From the NCBI GenBank assembly GCA_963664845.1, contig OY761615.1, positions 620,001 through 684,000 of the forward strand: a stretch of 64,000 nt of DNA, read 5' to 3'. This DNA comes from CAIYTF01 sp963664845 (GTDB lineage Bacteria; Bacteroidota; Ignavibacteria; Ignavibacteriales; Ignavibacteriaceae). Of the stretch, positions 25,596-35,007 are shown piece after piece; within the stretch, counting starts at the first letter, position 1, and every line of letters begins with the position of its first letter. A program made the position numbers and the translations under genes. The notes under the pieces are model-generated. The model saw only the letters and a list, made by a program, of their open reading frames with translations. It did not search any database and was not told the origin of the DNA.

Positions 25596-26582
25596 ATGAA
25601 ACAAAGAGACTTGGGAAACAGCGAACTTTCCGTATCAGCCGTTGGACTCGGATGCATGGGAATGTCCGAATTTTATGGCGATACCGATGAAAAGGAATCA
25701 ATTGCAACAATTCACCGGGCATTGGAACTGGGCCTCAATTTCCTGGATACCGCTGATATGTATGGCGTGGGCAGGAACGAAGAACTCCTGGCCAAAGCAT
25801 TGGTTGGCAAACGGGACCAGGTGATCCTTGCTACCAAGTTCGGCAACAGACGCGGTCCCGATGGCAGTTTCCTTGGCGTTAGCGGCAAGCCTGAATACGT
25901 TAAAAAGTGTTGCGAAGCCAGCTTAAAACGTCTTAACGTGGAGGTGATCGATCTCTATTATCAGCACCGGGTTGATCCGAATACACCAATCGAAGAGACC
26001 GTACAGGCAATGTCCGATCTGGTGAAAGAGGGCAAAGTGCGCTATCTGGGGCTCTCGGAAGCTGCCCCGGCAACAATCAAAAAAGCACACGCCGTCCACA
26101 AGATTTCTGCCCTGCAGACCGAATACTCCCTCTGGTCACGCGAACCAGAAGCCGAACTGCTCGATCTCTGCAAGGAACTGGGAATAACCTTCGTCGCCTA
26201 TTCTCCCCTGGGACGAGGCTTCCTTTCCGGCACATTCAAATCGAACGATGCAATCGCGGATAACGACTACCGCAAAGTTAATGAACGCTTCAAAGGCGAA
26301 AACATTGAGCATAACTATCAACTGATTGAAAAGCTCGCCGGGATAGCCAAAGAGAAGAACTGCACCACCGCGCAACTCTCACTTGCATGGCTGCTCGCCA
26401 AACGGGATTTTATTGTCCCCATCCCCGGCACCAAAAGAAGAAAATACGTTGAAGAAAACATTGCAGCCACCGAAGTGGTACTGTCTGCCGACGATGTGAA
26501 ACAGCTTGATGAGGCAGCTCCCATAGGGTTCACCCATGGATTGCGTTATCCTGAACCTTCATTGAAATTTGTGAACCTTTAA
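25596..26582 (+). CDS. Aldo/keto reductase
   Basis: This 328-residue NADPH-dependent TIM-barrel oxidoreductase matches the AKR pattern: LGNSELSVSAVGLGCMGMS, the catalytic tetrad Asp and Tyr in LDTADMYGVGRNEE, Lys in ATKFG and His in YYQHRVDP. The C-terminal cofactor segment is PIPGTKRRKYVEENIAA. The closest pattern is the AKR13/YajO-like group of enzymes that reduce aldehydes. The substrate is unknown. It is a single gene, starting 159 bp after the last decayed CRISPR repeat, with a moderate GGAAGC-type site upstream. Confidence 0.9.
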   Translation: MKQRDLGNSELSVSAVGLGCMGMSEFYGDTDEKESIATIHRALELGLNFLDTADMYGVGRNEELLAKALVGKRDQVILATKFGNRRGPDGSFLGVSGKPEYVKKCCEASLKRLNVEVIDLYYQHRVDPNTPIEETVQAMSDLVKEGKVRYLGLSEAAPATIKKAHAVHKISALQTEYSLWSREPEAELLDLCKELGITFVAYSPLGRGFLSGTFKSNDAIADNDYRKVNERFKGENIEHNYQLIEKLAGIAKEKNCTTAQLSLAWLLAKRDFIVPIPGTKRRKYVEENIAATEVVLSADDVKQLDEAAPIGFTHGLRYPEPSLKFVNL

Positions 26583-26728
26583 ATTAACTGAGAGATCGTT
26601 ATATGGCGCGGGCAGCCTGCCCGCGCACTCTCACACAATATGGTCTGCCCACAAAAAAAATTTAATAATTGCTATTCAAAGTGTGTGTTCATTAATAGTA
26701 ATACAATCAAAAAGAGAGGGCATGTTCT

Positions 26729-27505
26729 ATGAAAGTTCTATTATTCCTGTTACTTGCACCGTTTTTCTCAATCAACCTGTTGGCTCAGATCCACAAAGAA
26801 ACAGTAGAGTATAAAGACGGCGATCAGGTTCTTGAGGGTTACCTCGCTTACAACGAATCACTTTCTCAAAAAGCACCGGCAGTGGTGGTGGTGCACGAAT
26901 GGACCGGCATCAACAACTATATAAAAATGCGCTGCGATCAACTGGCTGAATTAGGGTATGTTGCTTTTGCTGCCGATATCTACGGCAAAGGCATAAGACC
27001 CTCCAACCCACAGGATGCAGGTAAACAGGCAACAATCTACCGTAACAATCGCACCCTGATGCGGCACCGCGTGCAACTGGCGGTGGATGAAGTCCGGAAA
27101 CAAAAACAGACAGATCCACTAAAAGTGGCTGCCATAGGCTACTGCTTTGGTGGCGGCTGCGTACTTGAATTGGCACGAAGCGGCGCTGACGTTAAGGGTG
27201 TTGTCAGCTTCCACGGGAACCTGGATACGCCAAATCCGGATGACGCAAAAAACATAAAGGGAAGAGTCCTCGTTTGTCACGGCGCCGACGATCCGTTTGT
27301 GACCATGGACGCTCTTTCAACGTTCATTGGTGAAATGAAAAAAGCCAAAGTCAATTTCGAGGTGGGACTGTATAGCGGCGCCGTTCACAGCTTCTCCAAC
27401 CCGGCTTCAGGCAACGACCCGTCAAAGGGTGTAGCCTACAACAAAGAAGCAGATGAACGTTCCTGGGAATCAATGAAAAATTTCTTTGGAAGAATTTTTA
27501 AATAA
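26729..27505 (+). CDS. Secreted dienelactone-hydrolase family protein
   Basis: The protein has 258 residues and a signal peptide of about 20 (MKVLLFLLLAPFFSINLLAQ), so it is probably periplasmic. The alpha/beta hydrolase core shows the nucleophile Cys139 in GYCFGGG, the Asp in HGADDPF (187/188) and His220 in GAVHSF, the Cys-His-Asp triad of dienelactone hydrolases. It also has the early VVVVHEWTGI segment. The preferred substrate is unknown; many family members with a signal peptide are broad esterases. AAAGAGAGGG before the ATG is a possible ribosome site. A strong terminator follows. Confidence 0.88.
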   Translation: MKVLLFLLLAPFFSINLLAQIHKETVEYKDGDQVLEGYLAYNESLSQKAPAVVVVHEWTGINNYIKMRCDQLAELGYVAFAADIYGKGIRPSNPQDAGKQATIYRNNRTLMRHRVQLAVDEVRKQKQTDPLKVAAIGYCFGGGCVLELARSGADVKGVVSFHGNLDTPNPDDAKNIKGRVLVCHGADDPFVTMDALSTFIGEMKKAKVNFEVGLYSGAVHSFSNPASGNDPSKGVAYNKEADERSWESMKNFFGRIFK

Positions 27506-27528
27506 AAACTGTCATTGTAACTGTATAC

Positions 27529-27571
27529 AACAAAGGTGCTGAGTTGATTGAAGAAACTCAGCACCTTTGTT
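27529..27571. terminator. Strong hairpin terminator
   Basis: A perfect 17-bp stem, AACAAAGGTGCTGAGTT with its inverse, is separated by about 9 nt and lies 24 bp after the hydrolase stop. It starts with A and ends with T runs, so it may work both ways. Confidence 0.8.
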
Positions 27572-27835
27572 AATTATAAACTCAGGTTACACAAAACCGG
27601 AGATTGAATAGCCACAACTTTCAAGTCGTGCGATAAATGGAACATTACAATGATGACTTAAGCCACTAATAGCGCTAAAATTCGTGGCTTAAGCCAATTT
27701 GTTGGGATGTATCTTTCCCATGGGCTGAAGCCCGTGGGAAGTCATTAAATCCCTTTGCTTAATGTGAGTTATAAAGCAATTTTGACTTGCTGCCAATTCA
27801 GCAGCCCCTGCAACAACTCAAACTTTGGTTGTTGC
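27572..27835. other. Intergenic stretch with two palindromes
   Basis: Two inverted repeats lie close together: CTTAAGCCAC (27657-27666) with GTGGCTTAAG (27684-27693), and CCCATGGGCT/AGCCCGTGGG (27717-27738). Flanking AATGATGACT and AAGTCATT suggest a single composite element. It resembles small dispersed intergenic elements. No gene is seen. Confidence 0.5.
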
Positions 27836-28708
27836 TTATTTTCCCTGGCCGCCTGAAGCCGACGACAATCCTACTTTCAAATCCAGATCGATTGGCGTCA
27901 TTTGTTTCATGCCGGGACCACCTGCGCCACCCGGGCCACCCGGACCTCTGCCTCCGCGTCCACCGCCGCCGCCCTGACCACCATATCCGCCTTCTTCACC
28001 GCCAGGCCCCCCGCCTTCACCCATTTCACGGCCTCCGCTGCCTTTGCCAAAACTCTCCTTATGTTTTATTTCCATCGTCGCAATGCTCACCGAGAGAACG
28101 TCTCCGGGATTCAAACTGACATCCATATATTTGTCAATCTTCCTTCCCAAGGGTATTTGAACCTGGTAAACCAGTTGTCCTGACTCATAACTCAATTTGG
28201 GTTTGATATCGGTGGCATTCATAACCAGGTATGAACTTATCGGATTGTTTTTTTCATCCACCAGAAAGAATTCATCCTGCCGGTCAATGTCTTGCTTCAC
28301 ACGCTCCTCAGCATTTCTGGCTCCCTTCTCCGGAGAGAATTGTCCTTCTTCCGGACGATCAGCCAACTTCTGCACGGGAAACTGTATACCGAACTTATCC
28401 CCTTTGGGTGGTTCAATCGAAATGGTCAGTCCTGAATGCATAACTTTCATGATATCCAGCATATTGCTGGTTACCAGCCGCAGAGTTACATAGTCATTGT
28501 CATTCTTGGCGGCAAAATAGAAACTGGTTTTATTGTTTATTGTCTTCAGTGAAGGGCCCCATGCTTTGGCATCCATTGTCTGAATACCTGCCTGAGGTTC
28601 CCACGCACTCTGAAACAATGGGGCCGAACCGCACCCGGCAAACACAAACAGCAATGCTGCTGTCACTACGGGTAGTAAACAGTAATTTTTAATTTGTTTA
28701 ACGATCAT
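27836..28708 (-). CDS. Lipoprotein with a Gly-rich C-terminal region
   Basis: The protein has 290 residues. A lipoprotein signal peptide ends in FAGC (Cys at about 26). The middle part (about 40-215) is a beta-rich domain with WGPSLKTINN, FYFAAKNDNDYVTLRLV and VQIPLGRK, reminiscent of carbohydrate-binding or hydrolase-associated periplasmic domains, but I do not recognise the family. Residues ~225-265 are almost all Gly with Arg, Pro and Glu. The gene is divergent from valS, with a 350-bp gap between them. Confidence 0.7.
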   Translation of the reverse strand: MIVKQIKNYCLLPVVTAALLFVFAGCGSAPLFQSAWEPQAGIQTMDAKAWGPSLKTINNKTSFYFAAKNDNDYVTLRLVTSNMLDIMKVMHSGLTISIEPPKGDKFGIQFPVQKLADRPEEGQFSPEKGARNAEERVKQDIDRQDEFFLVDEKNNPISSYLVMNATDIKPKLSYESGQLVYQVQIPLGRKIDKYMDVSLNPGDVLSVSIATMEIKHKESFGKGSGGREMGEGGGPGGEEGGYGGQGGGGGRGGRGPGGPGGAGGPGMKQMTPIDLDLKVGLSSASGGQGK

Positions 28709-29058
28709 AGTAGAAAGCCCTTTTCTTATTGTTAATATAAACTCATCAAATTCATTGTATTGATGTTAGACAATTCCCGCAGATGCAATATTCCATCTTC
28801 GGGCATTGTCAAATCCAAAATTTCAGTACACAAACTACAAACTTTCGTGCACATTTCACCGCATCTCACAACTGCGATCCCGGTCCTCTCCCCTATCCGG
28901 CTTTGAATATTTCCCAGGAACTCACCTTTTGGACATTTGGCAAATCTGCCAGGTTTAAGCTTTGGAAATTTTCGATTCTACCCTGCATCATGCCCTCTCC
29001 CTTTGATCATTTTTCCCTATATTTAGGTTTTATGTTTAATAATTCGGCAAAGATCATC
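28709..29058. other. Divergent intergenic region upstream of valS
   Basis: The plus-strand frame of valS stays open upstream to 28783, but the extra 92 codons lack family similarity. They include Cys/His/Pro-rich sequence from chance translation, so I treat this as the shared promoter region of the lipoprotein gene and valS. No T-box or other riboswitch is recognised. Confidence 0.5.
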
Positions 29059-31695
29059 ATGCAGGAAATTTCCAAATCATATTCAGCCGCTGGAATCGAA
29101 GATAAATGGTTCTCGTTTTGGATAGAAAATCAACTATATAAGTCAGCACCGGACGACCGGACTCCCTATACCATAGTCATCCCACCTCCAAATATAACCG
29201 GGATGCTCACTATGGGGCATATCCTTAACAATACCCTACAGGACATCTTCATTCGCCATAAACGTATGCAGGGCTTCAACGCATGCTGGGTCCCCGGCAC
29301 CGACCACGCTTCCATAGCCACGGAAACCAAAGTTGTGAATTTCCTGAAAGAGCAGAACATTGACAAGTTCGAAATAGGTCGCGACGAGTTCATTAAGCAC
29401 TGTTATGAATGGAAAGCCAAATACGGCGGCATCATCATCCAACAGCTCAAGAAACTTGGCATAAGCTGCGATTGGGATCGCGAGCGCTTCACCATGGACG
29501 AAGCCTATTATCATGAGGTTATCAAGGCATTTGTTCAACTTTATAATGAAGGCAAAATTTATCAGGGATACCGCCTAGTCAACTGGTGCCCGGTTTCAAA
29601 ATCAGCGATCTCCGATGAAGAAGTAATTCCGCGCGAGGTGAAAAGCTCTCTCTGGTATTTGCGCTATCCCCTGGCGGACAGCTCGGAATATATTGTTGTG
29701 GCAACCACCCGCCCCGAGACCATGCTTGGAGACACCGGAGTGGCAGTTAACCCCAACGATGAGCGCTACCGAAAATATATCGGCAAAAGTATCATGCTGC
29801 CAATAGTCGATCGTGAAATTCCCATCTTTGCCGATGAATTTGTGGATATGACCTTTGGAACCGGCGCGGTTAAAGTGACACCGGCACATGACCCTAACGA
29901 TTATGACATGGGAAAACGCCACAACCTCGAGTTCATCAATATACTGAACGAAGATGCTTCACTCAATCACAACACACCCGATGAATTTCACGGTGTGGAC
30001 CGCGATGAAGCACGTGATATGATCGTCAAGCGATTTGAAGAAATGGGCCTGCTCGAAAAAATTGTTCCACATACTCACAACGTTGGATTTTCCGAACGAG
30101 GCGGCGTGCCTATTGAACCTTACCTCTCGCAACAGTGGTTCATGAAAATGGACGACCTCTCCAAACCGGCATTGGATGTTGTACGTGAGGGAAAAATTAA
30201 ATTTTATCCAGGGCATTGGGTGAAGACCTACGAGCATTGGCTTGCAAACATCAAGGACTGGTGCATTTCCCGCCAATTATGGTGGGGTCACCGCATCCCC
30301 GTCTGGTATTGCGAAGACAAAAAGAACGAAAACTGCAACCGCCCCATTGTTCAGGCTGAAGCCCCAACCTGCTGCCCCTCATGCGGCTCCACCAACATTC
30401 GTCAGGATGACGACGTCCTTGATACCTGGGCCTCAAGCTGGCTCTGGGCTCACGAAGTGTTTGCCTCCGATGATGAGAAAAAATATTATTACCCGACTGA
30501 TACGCTGGTTACCGCTCCGGACATCATCTTCTTCTGGGTCGCCCGCATGATAATGGCCGGCGAACACTTTATGGGCGACATTCCCTTCAAGCATGTTTAT
30601 TTCACCAGTGTTATCCGGGATATGGAAGGTCGCAAGATGAGCAAGTCACTGGGTAACTCCCCCGACCCGCTGGAAGTGATTGCCCAGTATGGCGCAGATG
30701 CCTTGCGCTTCACAGTTATCTACCTTGCCCCGTTGGGACAGGATGTGCTTTTCAGCTCAGACAAATGCGAGTTCGGCAGAAACTTCGCCAACAAATTGTG
30801 GAACGCCGGCAGATTCATTCTTCATTATCGTAATGAAACAACACCAGTAAATCCCGATCTCGCATCCTACGGTGTTGATGCAATTGATCTCTGGATTGAA
30901 TCACGCCTCCACTCAACACTAAAAGAATTCAAGCAGAATATGGACGCGTTTGAAGTAAACAACGCCATCAAACTGGTTTATACGTTTGTGTGGAACGACT
31001 TCTGTGACTGGTACGTGGAACTGATTAAAAGCCGGCTCAACTCCGATGACGAAAAGCTCCGCTCCGCAACGCTCACACGTGCATTCGGCATTTTCGATTC
31101 ATTGTTGAAAATCGTGCATCCGTTCATGCCGTTCATCACCGAAGAGCTCTGGCACCTCATTGGGGAAAGAGCCGACGGTCAAAGTATCTCTACCGAATTA
31201 TTCCCGGTACTGGATGAAGCCAAAATTTCATCGAAGATTGAATCCGAAATTGAATTCATGCAGGGAGTCATTCTCGGTGTGCGTAATATCCGCGGTGAAA
31301 TGAATATACCGCCTTCAAAAGCATTAACTATTTACCTCAAGACCGATAAACTGGATCAGAAATACATTGATAATCTGAAGAAGCTTTGCAAGGCGGAACA
31401 GGTATTCATTGGCAAAGATTTGGAGAAACCGGCCCTCTGCGCAGTTGCCGCGCTTAAGGACTGTGACATCTATATCCCTCTCGAAGGGCTCATTGATCTT
31501 GCTGCCGAAAAAACACGACTTACCAAGGAAATTCAACGCCTTGAAGGTTCACTTAACGGTGTCAGGAAAAAACTGGCTAACGAGTCATTCATTAACAACG
31601 CCGCTCCGGAGGTAGTTAAAAACGAACGTCAAAAGGAAATTGACTGGAGCGACCGGCTGCAAAAGCTGCAGGAAGTTGTTGACAGTTTGAAATAA
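29059..31695 (+). CDS. valS: Valyl-tRNA synthetase
   Basis: This 878-residue class I synthetase charges and proofreads tRNA-Val. The start at 29059 gives MQEISKSYSAAGIEDKWF, a normal ValRS beginning; 29032 is a possible alternative. HIGH-type motif: PPPNITGMLTMGHI (TMGH at 51-54). The editing domain follows (TTRPETMLGDTGVAVNP). KMSKS is at 526-530 (EGRKMSKSLGNSPDPL). Near the zinc-like region the protein has CCPSCGS. The C-terminal coiled coil (EKTRLTKEIQRLEGSL to WSDRLQKL) is present, so the enzyme is full length. A terminator follows. Confidence 0.96.
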   Translation: MQEISKSYSAAGIEDKWFSFWIENQLYKSAPDDRTPYTIVIPPPNITGMLTMGHILNNTLQDIFIRHKRMQGFNACWVPGTDHASIATETKVVNFLKEQNIDKFEIGRDEFIKHCYEWKAKYGGIIIQQLKKLGISCDWDRERFTMDEAYYHEVIKAFVQLYNEGKIYQGYRLVNWCPVSKSAISDEEVIPREVKSSLWYLRYPLADSSEYIVVATTRPETMLGDTGVAVNPNDERYRKYIGKSIMLPIVDREIPIFADEFVDMTFGTGAVKVTPAHDPNDYDMGKRHNLEFINILNEDASLNHNTPDEFHGVDRDEARDMIVKRFEEMGLLEKIVPHTHNVGFSERGGVPIEPYLSQQWFMKMDDLSKPALDVVREGKIKFYPGHWVKTYEHWLANIKDWCISRQLWWGHRIPVWYCEDKKNENCNRPIVQAEAPTCCPSCGSTNIRQDDDVLDTWASSWLWAHEVFASDDEKKYYYPTDTLVTAPDIIFFWVARMIMAGEHFMGDIPFKHVYFTSVIRDMEGRKMSKSLGNSPDPLEVIAQYGADALRFTVIYLAPLGQDVLFSSDKCEFGRNFANKLWNAGRFILHYRNETTPVNPDLASYGVDAIDLWIESRLHSTLKEFKQNMDAFEVNNAIKLVYTFVWNDFCDWYVELIKSRLNSDDEKLRSATLTRAFGIFDSLLKIVHPFMPFITEELWHLIGERADGQSISTELFPVLDEAKISSKIESEIEFMQGVILGVRNIRGEMNIPPSKALTIYLKTDKLDQKYIDNLKKLCKAEQVFIGKDLEKPALCAVAALKDCDIYIPLEGLIDLAAEKTRLTKEIQRLEGSLNGVRKKLANESFINNAAPEVVKNERQKEIDWSDRLQKLQEVVDSLK

Positions 31696-31702
31696 TATTA
31701 CC

Positions 31703-31732
31703 AGGCCGGGTCTCCCCCGGCCTTTTTTTTTC
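31703..31732 (+). terminator. Rho-independent terminator of valS
   Basis: AGGCCGGG, loop TCTCC, CCCGGCCT and then a run of T residues, 8 bp after the valS stop. Confidence 0.9.
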
Positions 31733-31873
31733 CGTTGTTTTGCCGCAAACTGGGGCAGCTCCGAAGTACTCATTACTCATCACAGCGCCATCCGGTTTTT
31801 CCCTTCATAAATAATTCTCTAACCGTTATATTACCCACTTCATCTGCAAAAAGAATTGAAAAAGGATTAATCT

Positions 31874-34282
31874 GTGAGAAAACTTTCCCTGCTCGTAATT
31901 GTTCTTTCCTGCCTGGTCAACGCCGGTACAAACATTCCCCTGAATGAAACCACGCGCAACTTCGATCAGATACATATCGGGCTGCATCTGAAAATCGATT
32001 TTGACAATCAGACCGTACAGGGCATAGAACAGTTTAAGTTTGTTCCACTCACCGATGCTTTTCAAATTCTCCGTCTGCACTCTGAAACCACAGTGATCTC
32101 TGATATCACGCTTAGAGGCAATAAGCTTTCCTTTCAATCCGATTCAGGAATTGTCGCAATAAATCTCGCGAAGCTCTATACCACGAAAGATACCCTTGAA
32201 ATTGAAATTACCTATCTCGCCACACCGGAAGAAGGTCTATATTTCTTTAAGCCACTCCCCGGCATTCCCGCCATTCCCTATCAGATATGGTCTCAGGGTG
32301 AAGGTACCGGTAACCGCTCCTGGTTTCTCTCTTATGATCTTCCCGACGACAAAGTTACCTCCGATATAGTTGTGGAAGTTCCCCCAAACATGATCTCAGT
32401 TTCCAATGGGGACCTGATAGAAGTTAAGCCACTTGCAGGCAACAAAACAGAACAGCACTGGCGCATAACTGAACCTCAGGCCACCTACCTTACCACACTG
32501 ATAGTCGGCGATTTTGAAACGGTAAGGGAAAAAGTAAATGGTGTAACTCTCGAATATAATGTTCCGAAAGAATGGGCTTCACGAACCGAATATTTCTTCG
32601 GAAAAACACCTTCCATTCTCCGCTTTTTCTCGGAATATATCTATCCATATCCTTTTAAACGATACGCGCAGACAACCGTGCAGGACTTCGAATTCGGCGG
32701 CATGGAAAACACTACCGCCACCACCATGAACAGACGCCTGCTTTATGACCGCAATGCAATGCCCAACTATACCGGACACGATCTCGTGGCTCATGAATTC
32801 GCTCACCAGTGGTGGGGTGATATGGTCACCTGCAAGCTTTGGCAGCATATTTGGCTTAATGAAGGATTTGCAACGTATTTCACCTCCCTGTGGGATGAAC
32901 ACAATTATGGCACCGATGAATTCCAGACAGAAATGCAGGAAATGATGGTTCAATACCGCGATGAACTTGTCGGGAAAAACTGGAACGACTCCGCCTTGTG
33001 CGCAGAGCATGCCGCACCAGCGCTGCAGGACGACAAAGCCTATCATGGCGGTGCAGTTGTTCTCCATATGCTGCGCTACGAATTGGGCGACGAAATTTTC
33101 AAGGCCGGCATTCAACATTACATTAACAAGTTTCTCTATCAGAGTGTGGTCACTGATGATTTCAGAAAAGCAATGGAGGAGATCGCCGACCGCTCTCTGC
33201 TCCCCTTTTTCGAAAACTGGGTGTATCATGCCAACCTTCCCGAATTTGTTGTTTCGCAGCAATATGACGACAGTTTAAAATCACTCCATATCAAAATTGA
33301 ACAACCTGATACCGCAATACGCTCGTTCGTCTATAAAGGTAAAATCCCTTTCAGAATTGAATTTGGCGGCGAAAGACTTGATACCGATCTGCCAATTGAA
33401 ACACAAAACGAATCATTTGTTTTTAAAATGCCTGTTAAACCCGAGGCCGTTTTCTTTAATTACCGTGCAAGAGTTCTTTGCCGGGTACAATTTGCAAAAA
33501 CCTTTGAAGAACTGGCATATATAGCGCGGTATTCGGAAAGCGCGGTTGAAAGAATTAACGCTCTCAATGCGCTAAAACAATTCGGCACAACAGCGGTGCC
33601 TGTTTTCGTGTCTGCATTCCGGAACGAAGACTTTTGGAAAGCCCGCATGACTATAATGCAAGCAGGTGAACTCGTCCCAACTGCGGAAACATGGGAAATG
33701 GTGAAAACCGCGGCAACGGATGATAACGACGCCCGGGTTCGCGAGGCCGCCTGGCATGCATTCGCAGCTATGAAAAATTTTGATGCCGTTGCGGTTTTGC
33801 GTGACCATTTCAGCCAGGAAAAGAATGATTATTGCCGCGCAGCCATGTACCTCTCCTATGCCAAGTTGAATACTCCCGATGCATATGAAGTGCTTGCAAA
33901 TGCAATGCAACTTGACTCTCACCGGAATATCATCCGCCGCTCCGTTTTCGATGCTCTTACGTACTTGCAGGATGACCGCGGGTTAGCTTTCGCCGGCCAG
34001 TTGGTGGAATACAATTTTGGGAGCGGCGATCTGCACCATATAGAAACTGCCGCACTTGACTATGCAGTAAAATTTATTGATAAAAAGCACGATACTGTAA
34101 ACGGGATCATCCGAAAGGCTCTCCAGAATCCCTATTTCCGTACCCGAAATGCTGCGGCTGCATTAATAAGCAAGTACAAGCTTGTCGAAGATGCCGACCT
34201 GTTGCGCACCATTATTGCTTCTGAAAAAAGAAGGATCGTTAAACCGGGACTCGAACAAGCATTAAAAGCTCTGCAAAAATAA
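31874..34282 (+). CDS. M1-family zinc aminopeptidase with HEAT-like repeats
   Basis: The protein has 802 residues and a signal peptide (MRKLSLLVIVLSCLVNAG), so it is exported. The N-terminal beta domain is followed by the catalytic domain with FGGMENTTATTM (exopeptidase GxMEN at 276-279). The zinc site is HEFAHQWW (H307, E308, H311) and WLNEGFATYF (E330), giving HExxHx18E. Residues ~560-800 form HEAT-like helical repeats, as in other M1 enzymes. It would release N-terminal residues from peptides in the periplasm or outside. The start is GTG at 31874, 6 nt after AAAGGATTAA, and no ATG fits better. The downstream lipoprotein gene follows after 15 bp. Confidence 0.92.
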   Translation: MRKLSLLVIVLSCLVNAGTNIPLNETTRNFDQIHIGLHLKIDFDNQTVQGIEQFKFVPLTDAFQILRLHSETTVISDITLRGNKLSFQSDSGIVAINLAKLYTTKDTLEIEITYLATPEEGLYFFKPLPGIPAIPYQIWSQGEGTGNRSWFLSYDLPDDKVTSDIVVEVPPNMISVSNGDLIEVKPLAGNKTEQHWRITEPQATYLTTLIVGDFETVREKVNGVTLEYNVPKEWASRTEYFFGKTPSILRFFSEYIYPYPFKRYAQTTVQDFEFGGMENTTATTMNRRLLYDRNAMPNYTGHDLVAHEFAHQWWGDMVTCKLWQHIWLNEGFATYFTSLWDEHNYGTDEFQTEMQEMMVQYRDELVGKNWNDSALCAEHAAPALQDDKAYHGGAVVLHMLRYELGDEIFKAGIQHYINKFLYQSVVTDDFRKAMEEIADRSLLPFFENWVYHANLPEFVVSQQYDDSLKSLHIKIEQPDTAIRSFVYKGKIPFRIEFGGERLDTDLPIETQNESFVFKMPVKPEAVFFNYRARVLCRVQFAKTFEELAYIARYSESAVERINALNALKQFGTTAVPVFVSAFRNEDFWKARMTIMQAGELVPTAETWEMVKTAATDDNDARVREAAWHAFAAMKNFDAVAVLRDHFSQEKNDYCRAAMYLSYAKLNTPDAYEVLANAMQLDSHRNIIRRSVFDALTYLQDDRGLAFAGQLVEYNFGSGDLHHIETAALDYAVKFIDKKHDTVNGIIRKALQNPYFRTRNAAAALISKYKLVEDADLLRTIIASEKRRIVKPGLEQALKALQK

Positions 34283-34297
34283 TTGACGTAAGCAAAA

Positions 34298-34717
34298 ATG
34301 CGTTCTGCATACAAAGTTATTATCGTTTTGACCTTGTGCATGCTCGTTGCCGCCGCCGGCTGCCGTGAAGACGCGGGAACTATCCAGATTCCTACGGGGA
34401 AGAATTATCCTCAAAGCAGCCTGGTTGACAGCGTGTATACGTACACTGTAGATGCCGATTTTTTTGATGCTCAGGAAGATAAAGATTTGCCCTTCATTCA
34501 TCCGTTAAGCTCCTCTACTGTTTCTGTTACCAATTATAAATCCGGGAAAGTTACCATTATCTTATACTCCCTTGGTGGGGCAAAACTCTACGAGCAAATA
34601 ATCACAGAAGATTTTTACGAACAAAAGCCAAGAAGCGTAATTGCCGTTCCCGCATACTTAACCATATACTGTGAGGGATTCACCGGCAGTCTTTCCATCA
34701 GGATAGCCACAGAATAG
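34298..34717 (+). CDS. Small lipoprotein of unknown function
   Basis: The protein has 139 residues. The signal is MRSAYKVIIVLTLCMLVAAAGC, with lipobox AAAGC (Cys at ~22). The mature part is mostly beta strand with no recognised domain (TVSVTNYKSGKVTIILY, SLSIRIATE). It lies 15 bp downstream of the M1 peptidase gene, so the two are likely co-transcribed. Confidence 0.7.
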   Translation: MRSAYKVIIVLTLCMLVAAAGCREDAGTIQIPTGKNYPQSSLVDSVYTYTVDADFFDAQEDKDLPFIHPLSSSTVSVTNYKSGKVTIILYSLGGAKLYEQIITEDFYEQKPRSVIAVPAYLTIYCEGFTGSLSIRIATE

Positions 34718-35007
34718 CCCAAAGCATTCGTATTGCGATTGTTCATGTTAAATCAGATACGAAGCATGGGTTCAGTGACAAACATAAGCGTTCCCATACA
34801 ATGTGTTCCTTATACTATCTAAATGTATATCGAACAAACAAAATCCTTGCCACACACCGCCCACCATCAAGCCATAAAAACCAAAATCGAATTCATCTTC
34901 TTTTTCTTGCCCCACTATTGTATTTTTGCACCTGATCCGGACAGCATTTGGTTGTTTAATAAATATATTTGGAACTAACGTTAATTACCCATTGAAAGGA
35001 TTTCCTC
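34718..35007. other. Intergenic region upstream of the AIM24-like gene
   Basis: Nothing notable is seen. It is AT-rich in its final 100 bp (ATTTGGTTGTTTAATAAATATATTTGG), where a promoter for the downstream gene is likely. Confidence 0.4.

Noticed and set aside
28783..29058. Upstream extension of valS by 92 codons
   Set aside because: ValRS homologues begin near 29059. The extension is Cys/Phe-rich and lies in the divergent promoter region.
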